A stretch of DNA of 41,761 nucleotides, from contig NZ_JACBXD010000069.1 of assembly GCF_013870525.1 (NCBI RefSeq), positions 1 through 41,761 on the forward strand. The letters run 5' to 3'. Positions 32,182-39,537 of this stretch are shown here, piece by piece. The position numbers were made by a program, and so were the translations under genes. The number at the start of each line of letters is the position of its first letter. The first letter of the stretch is position 1. The notes under the pieces are model-generated. The model worked only from the letters and a program-made list of their open reading frames with translations. It was not told the DNA's origin and searched no databases. This DNA comes from Amycolatopsis pittospori (GTDB lineage: Bacteria > Actinomycetota > Actinomycetes > Mycobacteriales > Pseudonocardiaceae).

Positions 32182-33888
32182 TTACCGCCGTAGGGCGGCC
32201 GGCGCGTCCGCCGGAACGGAGGGATTCTTCGGCGCGATCGGCTCCAGACGCGTGTACGGCGAGTCCTGCGACGGCCGGCTGTCCGTTTCGCCCTTGTTCG
32301 GCCACAGCGAGAACGCCCGCTCGGCCTGCGCGGTGATGGTGAGCGACGGGTTCACGCCGAGGTTCGCAGTGATCGCTGACCCATCCACAATGGACAGACC
32401 CGGGTAATTGAAGACCCGGTGGTACGGGTCGATCACGCCGTTGTCGGCCGTCGTGCCGATCGGCGCGCCGCCGATGAAGTGCGCGGTGAGCGGAATGTCG
32501 AAGATCTCGCCCCAGGTGCCGCCCGCCATCCCGCCGATGCGCTCGGCGGTGCGGAGGTTGGCCTCGTGGCCGGCGGGGATGAAGCTCGGGTTCGGCTCGC
32601 CGTGGCCCTGCTTCGACGTGTACTTGCGGCGGCCGAAGAGACCGCGCTTGGTGTAGGTCGTGATGGAGTTGTCGAGACTCTGCATCACCAGGAGGATCAC
32701 CGTGCGCTCGCTCCAGCGGTAGCCGTTGAGCAGCCGGACCGTCTGGACGGGGTGCTTGACCATGAAGTTCACCGCCTGGCGCCAGCGCGGGACCGCCGAA
32801 TCGCCCTCGGTGGCGATGGTCTGGAGCAGGCTCATCGCGTTGCTGCCCTTGCCGTAGCGGACGGGCTCGATATGCGTGTTGTCGTCGGGGTGGATCGACG
32901 ACGTGATCGCGACGCCGCGGCTGAAGTTCCGCTCCTCGTCGACCGACGTGCGGGCGGCGCCGATGATGGCCTCGGAGTTGGTGCGGGTCAGCTCGCCGAG
33001 ACGGGGCGAGAGCTTCGGCAGCTTGGCGGTGTCGCGCATGCCGTGGAGCAGGTTCTGTGTGCCCCAGGTACCCGCGGCGAGCACCACCTGCGCGGCGGTG
33101 AGCTTGTGCCGGAACTTGCGCGAAGTCGTCCCCGTCTTCTTGATGCTGACCTCGTACCCACCTGCGTTTAGCGGGCTGATCGCGCTCACGGTGGTGAGCG
33201 GGATGACCTGCGCGCCGTCCTTCTCCGCGAGGTACAGGTAGTTCTTGACCAGCGTGTTCTTGGCGCCGACGCGGCAGCCGGTCATGCAGGCGCCGCATTC
33301 GGTACAGCCGGTGCGGGCCGGGCCCGCGCCGCCGAAGTACGGGTCCTCGGTGCGCTCCCCCGGCTTGCCGAAGTACACGCCGACGGGCGTCGGGTGGTAC
33401 GAGCCGGCGACGCCCATGTCCTCGGCGACGCCCTTCATCACGACGTCCGACGGGGTGACGCTGGGGTTGGTGACGACACCCAGCATGCGGCTGGCCTGGT
33501 CGTAATGCGGTCCGAGTTCGGACTCCCAGTCGGTGATGTGGGACCACTGCGGATCGACGTAGAACGGCTTCAGCGGCCGATACAGCGTGTTCGCGTAGAC
33601 CAGCGACCCGCCGCCGACGCCCGCGCCGGCGAGCACCATGACGTCCTTGAGCATGTGGATGCGCTGGATGCCGAAGCAGCCGACCTGGGGCGCCCAGACG
33701 TAGCGGCGAAGGTCCCAGGACGTCTTCGCGAACTCGTCGTCGGCGAAGCGGCGCCCTGCCTCGATGACGGCGACGCGATAGCCCTTCTCCGTCAGGCGAA
33801 GTGCGGCAACACTGCCGCCGAACCCGGAGCCGACGACGATCACGTCGTAGTCGAAGGCGTCTTCAGTGGTGGTGTTACTGGCAGTCAC
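32182..33888 (-). CDS. GMC-type flavin oxidoreductase (ChoD-like)
   Basis: 568 residues. FAD-binding Rossmann motif YDVIVVGSGFGGSVAALRLTE, GGGSLVYANTLYRP, a four-Cys ferredoxin-like stretch (TGCTECGACMTGCRVGAKNT) and C-terminal VDGSAITANLGVNPSLTITAQAERA identify the cholesterol-oxidase/GMC family. It matches Rv3409c (ChoD), which also neighbours guaB3. Substrate here is unproven. GTG 33888 fits a leaderless transcript (promoter entry). Repeat copy 9 lies inside the frame and encodes AISPLNAG (about residues 236-243). A TCCATTGTGGA motif is at 32384-32394. Confidence 0.92.
   Translation of the reverse strand: MTASNTTTEDAFDYDVIVVGSGFGGSVAALRLTEKGYRVAVIEAGRRFADDEFAKTSWDLRRYVWAPQVGCFGIQRIHMLKDVMVLAGAGVGGGSLVYANTLYRPLKPFYVDPQWSHITDWESELGPHYDQASRMLGVVTNPSVTPSDVVMKGVAEDMGVAGSYHPTPVGVYFGKPGERTEDPYFGGAGPARTGCTECGACMTGCRVGAKNTLVKNYLYLAEKDGAQVIPLTTVSAISPLNAGGYEVSIKKTGTTSRKFRHKLTAAQVVLAAGTWGTQNLLHGMRDTAKLPKLSPRLGELTRTNSEAIIGAARTSVDEERNFSRGVAITSSIHPDDNTHIEPVRYGKGSNAMSLLQTIATEGDSAVPRWRQAVNFMVKHPVQTVRLLNGYRWSERTVILLVMQSLDNSITTYTKRGLFGRRKYTSKQGHGEPNPSFIPAGHEANLRTAERIGGMAGGTWGEIFDIPLTAHFIGGAPIGTTADNGVIDPYHRVFNYPGLSIVDGSAITANLGVNPSLTITAQAERAFSLWPNKGETDSRPSQDSPYTRLEPIAPKNPSVPADAPAALRR
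32384..32394. repeat. TCCANNNTGGA motif inside the ChoD-like gene
   Basis: Coding strand TCC ATT GTG GAT (Ser-Ile-Val-Asp), in the conserved region SIVDGSAI. Confidence 0.5.
33160..33184 (+). repeat. Dispersed palindromic repeat, copy 9, inside the ChoD-like gene
   Basis: ACCTGCGTTTAGCGGGCTGA then TCGCG. On the coding (minus) strand it reads GCG ATC AGC CCG CTA AAC GCA GGT, in frame. The opposite frames would have put a stop codon (TAG) in the gene, so only some orientations and phases are tolerated. Confidence 0.9.
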
Positions 33889-33895
33889 ACCCTCG

Positions 33896-33924
33896 ACTGT
33901 AACCCCGCCCACTCCTCCTGACCA
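33896..33924 (-). promoter_or_regulatory. Promoter of the ChoD-like gene, leaderless
   Basis: On the minus strand: TGGTCA (33924-33919), 17-bp spacer, TACAGT (33901-33896), then seven bases to GTG 33888. The fit suggests transcription starts at the first codon. Confidence 0.5.
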
Positions 33925-33926
33925 GA

Positions 33927-33937
33927 GGTAAGTTACC
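33927..33937. promoter_or_regulatory. Palindrome GGTAAGTTACC, candidate operator
   Basis: Perfect 11-bp palindrome immediately upstream of the ChoD-like -35 element. It is in the style of TetR-family operators and lies between two divergent genes. The regulator is not in the window. Confidence 0.4.
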
Positions 33938-33991
33938 GGCCAGTCACCTTCCACCCGTCTGCGCGAGCGCCGACGCGGCATCCTCGTACCT

Positions 33992-34537
33992 GTGATCGAT
34001 GAATTCGCGAAGGAATACCTGCACAGTGACCTGCGAGAGATCCGCGAGACGATGCTCGCGAAGCTCGACGGACTGTCCGAGTACGACATCCGTCGTCCCC
34101 TGACCGCGACCGGAACCAACCTTCTCGGCCTGGTCAAACACCTGGCGACGTGGGAGGCCCGGTACTTCGGCGAGGTCTTCGGTCGGCCGTTTCCCGAGAC
34201 GATCCCCGAGCGTGGCACCGACCTGTGGGCGACCGAGTACGAAACGCGCGAGGAGATCATCGGCCGCTATCGGCGCGTCTGGGAGCACTCCGACGCGACC
34301 ATCGCCGCGCTCGCCATCGATTCACCCGGGCATGTGCCGTGGTGGCCACGTCCTGACGTGAAGCTGTTCAACGTCATGGTCCACATCCTCACGGAGACCA
34401 ACCGGCACGCCGGGCACGCCGACATCCTCCGCGAACAGCTGGACGGCACCGTCGACGCGCCCGGGCAAGACGCGGCCCACTGGGAAGCCCGGCGGGCGGA
34501 GATCGACCGCGCCGCCAAGGCGGCAGAGCGACTTTAG
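33992..34537 (+). CDS. DinB/DUF664-like protein
   Basis: 181 residues. The DUF664 pattern is clear: LREIRETMLAKLDGLSEYDIRRPLTATGTNLLGLVKHLATWEARYFGEVFGRP with an His at about 50, and VMVHILTETNRHAGHADILREQLDG near the C-terminus with HAGHAD His residues as metal ligands. It is an S-transferase-like fold of unknown activity. GTG 33992 is the annotated start. The final codons GAG CGA CTT TAG run into repeat copy 10, which supplies the stop codon. It is divergent from the ChoD-like gene and convergent with guaB3. Confidence 0.88.
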   Translation: MIDEFAKEYLHSDLREIRETMLAKLDGLSEYDIRRPLTATGTNLLGLVKHLATWEARYFGEVFGRPFPETIPERGTDLWATEYETREEIIGRYRRVWEHSDATIAALAIDSPGHVPWWPRPDVKLFNVMVHILTETNRHAGHADILREQLDGTVDAPGQDAAHWEARRAEIDRAAKAAERL

Positions 34538-34554
34538 CGGGCTAATCGCGAAAC
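34528..34554 (+). repeat. Dispersed palindromic repeat, copy 10 (asymmetric form)
   Basis: GCGACTTTAGCGGGCTAATC then GCGAAAC, overlapping the stop of the DinB-like gene. It shares a 3' extension (AAACGAGTGGGGC and a later GTGTGAC) with copy 12. Confidence 0.85.
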
Positions 34555-34596
34555 GAGTGGGGCTTGTGTGACCAGTGGGGCACCTGAGCGCAAAGC

Positions 34597-34636
34597 GGCC
34601 CGGATCGCGTTCAGCGGGCTAAACGCGATCCGGGCC
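34597..34636. repeat. Dispersed palindromic repeat, copy 11, extended hairpin downstream of guaB3
   Basis: Perfect 15-bp arms GGCCCGGATCGCGTT (34597-34611) and AACGCGATCCGGGCC (34622-34636) around the core. It starts 13 bases past the guaB3 stop and probably acts as a terminator between convergent genes; no T run follows. Confidence 0.85.
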
Positions 34637-34649
34637 GGGTGCCGGGAGG

Positions 34650-35783
34650 TCAGCGGCGCACGGTCAGGCCGACGCGCTGGAACTCCTTCAGATCCGAGTA
34701 GCCCGTCTTCGCCATCACGCGGCGAAGCGCTCCGAAGAGGTTTACGACGCCCTCAGCGTCCGAGGACGGCCCGAAGAGCAGCGTCTTGAGGTCTACGGCG
34801 TAATCCGGTCCCAAGGCCACCCGAGAGCGCGGCAGGGACGGGTGCGCGGCCGCCGACGTCCAGTAGAGGCCCTGTCCGGGTGCCTCGGAGGCGGCGGCCA
34901 GCGGCGCGCCCAGCATGACGGCGTCGGCACCGCAGGCGATGGCCTTGGCGATGTCGCCGGACACGCTCATCCCGCCGTCGGCGAGCACGTGCACGTAGCG
35001 GCCGCCGGTCTCGTCGAGGTAGTCACGGCGCGCGGCCGCTGCGTCGACGATCGCGGTCGCCATCGGCGTCCCGATACCCAGGACGCTGTCGGTGCTCGTC
35101 ACGCCGCGGCTGGCGCCGTGGCCGACGATGACGCCCGCCGCGCCGGTGCGCATCAGGTGCATGGCGGTGCGGTAGTCGCTGACGCCGCCCGCGATCACCG
35201 GGACGTCGAGCCGTCCGATGAAGTCCTTGAGGTCCAGCGGCTCGGCGTCGCGCTGCACGTGCTCGGCGGAGATGATCGTGCCCTGCACGACCAGGATCTC
35301 GACGCCCGCCGCCAGCAGGTCCGGCGTGAGTTCCGCGGCGTGCTGCGGGCTGACCCGCGCGGCCACGGTGACCCCGGACTCGCGGACGGTCTTGATCGCC
35401 TCGGTCAGCAGGTCGAGCCGGATCGGGGCGGAGTGCAGTTCCTGCAGCTCGCGCACGATCGCGGTCGGGTCCTCGGTGTCTTCGGCCGCCCGCACGAGGC
35501 GGAAGATCGCGTCCTCGACGTTCGGGTGCCGCGCCCACAGCCCTTCCGCGTTGAGGACGCCCAGCCCGCCGAGCTCGCCCACGGCCACCGCGGTGCCCGG
35601 CGACACGATCGCGTCGGTGGGGTGCGTGACCAGCGGCAGCTCGAACCGGTACGCGTCGATCTGCCAGGCGGTGGACACGACCGACGACGACCTGGTGCGC
35701 CGCGACGGCACGATCTCCACGTCATCGAGGTCATACGCCCGCCGCGCGGTGCGGCCCATGCCGATCTCGACCAGATCCCGCAC
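34650..35783 (-). CDS. guaB3: GuaB3, IMP dehydrogenase-related protein
   Basis: 377 residues, the short class without CBS domains. The barrel is recognisable (VSTAWQIDAYRFELPLVTHP, VPVIAGGVSDYRTAMHLMRTGAAGVIVGHG, VHVLADGGMSVSGDIAKAIACGADAVMLG). The catalytic-loop Cys of true IMPDH (GPGSxCTT) is absent; the equivalent loop is GHGASRGVTSTDSVLG. GuaB3 in mycobacteria shows no clear IMPDH activity, so the role is uncertain. GTG 35783 follows GAAGGGA. Gene order choD-guaB3-guaB matches Rv3409c-Rv3411c, but a DUF3574 gene is inserted between guaB3 and guaB. Confidence 0.93.
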   Translation of the reverse strand: MRDLVEIGMGRTARRAYDLDDVEIVPSRRTRSSSVVSTAWQIDAYRFELPLVTHPTDAIVSPGTAVAVGELGGLGVLNAEGLWARHPNVEDAIFRLVRAAEDTEDPTAIVRELQELHSAPIRLDLLTEAIKTVRESGVTVAARVSPQHAAELTPDLLAAGVEILVVQGTIISAEHVQRDAEPLDLKDFIGRLDVPVIAGGVSDYRTAMHLMRTGAAGVIVGHGASRGVTSTDSVLGIGTPMATAIVDAAAARRDYLDETGGRYVHVLADGGMSVSGDIAKAIACGADAVMLGAPLAAASEAPGQGLYWTSAAAHPSLPRSRVALGPDYAVDLKTLLFGPSSDAEGVVNLFGALRRVMAKTGYSDLKEFQRVGLTVRR

Positions 35784-35901
35784 GTCAAGTCCCTTCTCAC
35801 CGACGACCGTTACACCCCATTGTCGCTAGGCCGCGTGGGTGACCTGCGCACGGGGCTCCCGAACCGGGCTCGAAGTCACACCAGCCCCACTCGCCCCACC
35901 C

Positions 35902-35928
35902 GTTTCGCGATTAGCCCGCTAAAGGCGC
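35902..35928 (-). repeat. Dispersed palindromic repeat, copy 12 (asymmetric form)
   Basis: Reverse complement GCGCCTTTAGCGGGCTAATC then GCGAAAC, nearly identical to copy 10. It lies 27 bases past the DUF3574 stop. Confidence 0.85.
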
Positions 35929-35955
35929 TCTGATGGGGCGGGTGGGGCTGAAGGG

Positions 35956-36420
35956 TCAGAACGAGACTTGTTCGACGGAGTCCGTCCGGAGGACGGACTC
36001 CTGGGAGAAGGCCTTCTTGTAGGCGGTCCGGATCTCCTCGAGTTCCCGGTTCGCGTCGCGGTCGCCGAACGGGTACACGACGATGATCACCTTCGACTTC
36101 TCCCGCGAGATGACCCCGGCCGCGCCACGCCACTGGCCGCGCCCGGTCAGCTCGGTGAACCCGTCCGGGAACCTCGGCGTAACGACCTTGTCGGTGAACG
36201 CGGTGAACTCCGCGTCGGTCAGCTCACCGCCGCCCGGCTTCGTGGTGCCGAAGTACAGCTCGGTGCGCTTCCACAGCTCACCCGGCGACGCCTGGCTGTC
36301 GGCGACGACCGGCGCGGGCGCGGGTGCGGCCGAAGCGGCGACACCGCCACCCAGTCCGACGGCCGCGGCGGCGAAGACGGCCAGCGCGGTCCGCCTCGAA
36401 GCGGTCAGCGAAAAAGACAT
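35956..36420 (-). CDS. DUF3574 secreted protein
   Basis: 154 residues. A signal peptide (residues 1-33, MSFSLTASRRTALAVFAAAAV with a twin-arginine-like RR) ends near ASAAP; the mature part carries the DUF3574 pattern LWKRTELYFGTTKPGGGELTDAEFTAFTDKVVTPRFPDGFT and VIIVVYPFGDRDANRELEEIR. It would act outside the cell; the function of the family is unknown. ATG 36420 follows GGGAGG ideally. It sits between guaB3 and guaB, an insertion relative to the mycobacterial order. Confidence 0.88.
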   Translation of the reverse strand: MSFSLTASRRTALAVFAAAAVGLGGGVAASAAPAPAPVVADSQASPGELWKRTELYFGTTKPGGGELTDAEFTAFTDKVVTPRFPDGFTELTGRGQWRGAAGVISREKSKVIIVVYPFGDRDANRELEEIRTAYKKAFSQESVLRTDSVEQVSF

Positions 36421-36501
36421 CGGTTCCTCCCAGGGAGACATGATCAGCGGACCAAGTCTCCCGGGGAGGAACCGTCAGCGGTAAGTGTCCCGAAGGGCGG
36501 A

Positions 36502-38013
36502 CTATCGGGTGGTGTAGTTGGGTGCCTCGACGGTCATCGTGATGTCGTGCGGGTGGCTCTCCTTGAGCCCGGCCGCGGTGATCCGCACCAGCTGCGCGTC
36601 CTGCAGCTCCGGGATCGTGGACGCGCCCGCGTAACCCATGCCCGAACGCAGTCCGCCCACCAGCTGGTGGACGACGTTCGCGAGCGGCCCGCGGAACGGG
36701 ATGCGCCCTTCGATGCCTTCGGGGACCAGCTTGTCCTCGCTCAGCACGTCGTCCTGCGCGTAGCGGTCCTTCGAGTACGACTTCGCCTGGCCGCGCGACT
36801 GCATGGCGCCCAGCGAGCCCATACCGCGGTAGGTCTTGAACTGTTTGCCGTTGACCAGGATCAGGTCACCGGGCGATTCGGCGGTGCCCGCGAGCAGGCT
36901 GCCGAGCATCACGGTGGACGCGCCCGACGCGATCGCCTTCGCGATGTCGCCCGAGTACTGGATGCCGCCGTCACCGATGACCGGGATACCCGCCGGGCGG
37001 GCCGCCTGGTCGGCTTCGTAGATCGCGGAGATCTGCGGCACGCCGACGCCGGCGACGATGCGGGTGGTGCAGATCGAACCCGGCCCGACGCCGACCTTGA
37101 TGCCGTCCGCGCCCGCGTCCACCAGCGCCTGCGCGCCGGCCCGCGTCGCGACGTTGCCGCCGACGATGTCGACGGTCTCGCCGAGTTCCTTCTTCAGCAG
37201 CGCGACCGTCTCGACGACGGCGCGCGAGTGCCCGTGCGCGGTGTCGACCATCAGCACGTCGACCCCGGCATCGGCCAGCGCCATCGCGCGCTTGTGCCCG
37301 TCCGGCCCGACACCGACGGCGGCGCCGACGATCAGGCGGCCGTTGGTGTCCTTCGAAGCGTTCGGGTACTGCTCGGTCTTGACGAAGTCCTTGACCGTGA
37401 TCAGCCCGCGCAGCTTGCCCGCGCCGTCGACGATCGGCAGCTTCTCGATCTTGTGACGGCGCAGCAGCCCCAGCGCGGCTTCCGCGGTGACCCCGACCTG
37501 CGCGGTGACCAGCGGCAGCTTCGTCATCACCTCGTGCACGGCGCGGGTGTGATCGACCTCGAACCGCATGTCGCGGTTGGTGATGATGCCCACCAGGGTC
37601 CCGGCGGCGTCGGTCACCGGCACACCGGAGATCCGGAACCGCGCGCACAGCGCGTCGACCTCGGCGAGGGTGTCCTCGGGCGAGCACGTGACCGGGTCGG
37701 TCACCATGCCGGCTTCGGACCGCTTCACGACCTCGACGGCGGCGGCCTGGTCGTCGATCGGCAGGTTGCGCTGCAGTACGCCCATCCCGCCCTGGCGCGC
37801 CATCGCGATCGCCATCCGGCCTTCGGTGACGGTGTCCATGGCGGCGGAGACCAGCGGGATGTTCAGGGTGACGTTGCGGGAGAGCCGGGTGCGGGTGCTG
37901 ACCGCACTGGGCACCACGTCGGACTCGGCCGGCAGCAGCAGCACGTCGTCGAAGGTCAGCCCGAGCATGGCGAATTTGCTCGGGACGGGGGCGGTGACGC
38001 TGTCGCTGGTCAT
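36502..38013 (-). CDS. guaB: IMP dehydrogenase
   Basis: 503 residues. It oxidises IMP to XMP with NAD, the rate-limiting step to GMP. The barrel starts KFAMLGLTFDDVLLLPAESDVVP; the two CBS domains occupy about 105-225 (DPVTCSPEDTLAEVDALCA and KLPLVTAQVGVTAEAALGLL). The catalytic Cys is C315 in GPGSICTTRIVAGVGVPQ; the mobile flap RGMGSLGAMQSR and the end YAGASTIPELQDAQLVRIT are intact. ATG 38013 follows GGAAGG at 12 bases. Product XMP feeds guaA. It is divergent from the DUF5319 gene. Confidence 0.97.
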   Translation of the reverse strand: MTSDSVTAPVPSKFAMLGLTFDDVLLLPAESDVVPSAVSTRTRLSRNVTLNIPLVSAAMDTVTEGRMAIAMARQGGMGVLQRNLPIDDQAAAVEVVKRSEAGMVTDPVTCSPEDTLAEVDALCARFRISGVPVTDAAGTLVGIITNRDMRFEVDHTRAVHEVMTKLPLVTAQVGVTAEAALGLLRRHKIEKLPIVDGAGKLRGLITVKDFVKTEQYPNASKDTNGRLIVGAAVGVGPDGHKRAMALADAGVDVLMVDTAHGHSRAVVETVALLKKELGETVDIVGGNVATRAGAQALVDAGADGIKVGVGPGSICTTRIVAGVGVPQISAIYEADQAARPAGIPVIGDGGIQYSGDIAKAIASGASTVMLGSLLAGTAESPGDLILVNGKQFKTYRGMGSLGAMQSRGQAKSYSKDRYAQDDVLSEDKLVPEGIEGRIPFRGPLANVVHQLVGGLRSGMGYAGASTIPELQDAQLVRITAAGLKESHPHDITMTVEAPNYTTR

Positions 38014-38136
38014 AGCAGGCGAAGGGCCTTCCTAGCGGTGATGAACGAGTCGCTCTAGCGACGCGAGGGCCTGCCCCTCATGATATCCGGGCCGGGCGGC
38101 CGCCCGGCCCGGGTGGGCGCCCGGTAGCGTGCAGGC

Positions 38137-38523
38137 GTGCCGCACGATGCGTTGCCCCCAGACCCGTTCGCGGATGACCCGGACGACCCGGCCCGCGCGT
38201 TCATCGACGAAGCTGACCGGCTCGACGAGCCGATCAGCGACGAAGAGCGCACCGAGTTGCTGGCCGACCTCTCCGATCTCGCCGTCTACCAGGCGCTTCT
38301 CGAACCGCGCGGGGTACGCGGGATCGTGGTCGACTGCGGTGAATGCGACGAACCCCACTATCACGACTGGCATCTGCTCCGCGCCAGTCTCGAGCAGCTG
38401 CTCGCCGACGGTCGCATGCGGCCGCACGAGCCCGCCTTCGACCCGAACCCCGGCGACTACGTGAGCTGGGACTACTGCCGTGGTTTCGCGGACGGGGTCA
38501 CGGCGAACGAAAGCGCCTACTAG
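38137..38523 (+). CDS. DUF5319 protein (Rv3412 family)
   Basis: 128 residues, soluble and strongly acidic. The sequence DPDDPARAFIDEADRLDEPISDEERTELLADLSDLAVYQALLEPRGVRGIVVDCGECDEPHYHDWHLL contains a CxxC with histidines and acidic residues that could bind metal. It sits between guaB and rsdA as Rv3412 does. GTG 38137 chosen. A long terminator follows, so it is probably monocistronic. Function unknown. Confidence 0.88.
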   Translation: MPHDALPPDPFADDPDDPARAFIDEADRLDEPISDEERTELLADLSDLAVYQALLEPRGVRGIVVDCGECDEPHYHDWHLLRASLEQLLADGRMRPHEPAFDPNPGDYVSWDYCRGFADGVTANESAY

Positions 38524-38530
38524 GACAAAA

Positions 38531-38570
38531 CGAAAGGGCCTGGTGAGAGAGATCTCACCAGGCCCTTTCG
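38531..38570. terminator. Strong bidirectional terminator
   Basis: Perfect 18-bp arms CGAAAGGGCCTGGTGAGA (38531-38548) and TCTCACCAGGCCCTTTCG (38553-38570) with loop GAGA. It lies between convergent DUF5319 and rsdA genes, eight bases from the first stop. Confidence 0.93.
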
Positions 38571-38586
38571 GCGTTCTGGGGCTCCT

Positions 38587-39537
38587 TTACGGAGTGGTCT
38601 CGCCCGCCACCGCGGGCGCCTGCGCTCCGGCACCCGGCGAGGGCTCGTTGCGCGAGCCGCCCGGGTCGTTGCCCGAGGCGGGCGGCGTGGTCGACGTCGT
38701 GGGCGGAGGTGGCTCACTGGTCGACGTCGGCGGAGTCGGGGTGGGAGTCGAGGTACCCGGCAGGCTCGTGCCGGGGTTGCCGCCTCCGGGCAACGACGTC
38801 GGCGAAGCGGACGGCTGCGGCGTCGGCTGCGGGGCCGGCGGCTGCGGAGTCTGCGACTGCGACTGCTGATCCGGGGGCAGCGGCGGCTGGCCGGGGTTCT
38901 GCAGTTGCGCGCTGAGCTGGCGATGCTGTTCGAGCAGCTGATCGCGGTTCTCTTCGTCGGTCACCTGGCTCAGCGCGGCCTGGGCCTCGTCGAGCGCCTT
39001 ACGAGCGTCGTCGAGGCGCCCGCCGGCGAGCGCGAGGTTGGCCTTTTCGAGGTCGATCTTGGCCGCTGCGGCGGCCTCGACCGACCGGGCGTGGTCGGCG
39101 TAAAGCACCTTGGTCAGGCCCCAGAGCGTGTCACCAGGCTGCGCGTCCTTCGCGGCGAGACCGGTACCGGCGAAGGCGATGGCCAGGACGGCCGCCGCGG
39201 CGGCCACCGGGACCAGCAGCCGGCGTCTTCCCCCGTGTTTGCGGGCGAGCGCGGCCGTCTTCACCGTGGTGACGGCGGTGTCGACGTCGACGAGTTCCGC
39301 GAGCGGTTCACTGTCGATGTCGCGCCGCCAAGCCAGCAACAGTGCGTTGAGTTCTTGATCGCCGAGGTCGTCGGCCATCTTCGGATCCGAGCCGCCGAGC
39401 GCGTCGAGCAGCGCGTCGTCTGCCTGCACTGCCGACAGATCAGCGGCGAACTCGGCTTCGGAGGACGTCAGCCCTCTCTCGAAGGCCGTCAGTTCACGAT
39501 CGGTCCCAGGGGAGAACCGATGGTCGCGATCGGTCAC
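38587..39537 (-). CDS. rsdA: Anti-sigma-D factor RsdA
   Basis: 316 residues. The cytoplasmic N-terminus (about 1-106) begins MTDRDHRFSPGTDRELTAFERGLTS and contains the SigD-binding region; one helix follows (about 107-128, LLVPVAAAAAVLAIAFAGTGL), then a helical extracytoplasmic stretch with a repeat of Ala/Leu and DEAQAALSQVTDEE, and a Pro/Thr/Ser-rich tail. It is the counterpart of Rv3413c. GTG 39537 follows the sigD stop directly, with GGAGGTGATC as ribosome site inside the end of sigD, so both are co-expressed and SigD is controlled by RsdA. Confidence 0.88.
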   Translation of the reverse strand: MTDRDHRFSPGTDRELTAFERGLTSSEAEFAADLSAVQADDALLDALGGSDPKMADDLGDQELNALLLAWRRDIDSEPLAELVDVDTAVTTVKTAALARKHGGRRRLLVPVAAAAAVLAIAFAGTGLAAKDAQPGDTLWGLTKVLYADHARSVEAAAAAKIDLEKANLALAGGRLDDARKALDEAQAALSQVTDEENRDQLLEQHRQLSAQLQNPGQPPLPPDQQSQSQTPQPPAPQPTPQPSASPTSLPGGGNPGTSLPGTSTPTPTPPTSTSEPPPPTTSTTPPASGNDPGGSRNEPSPGAGAQAPAVAGETTP

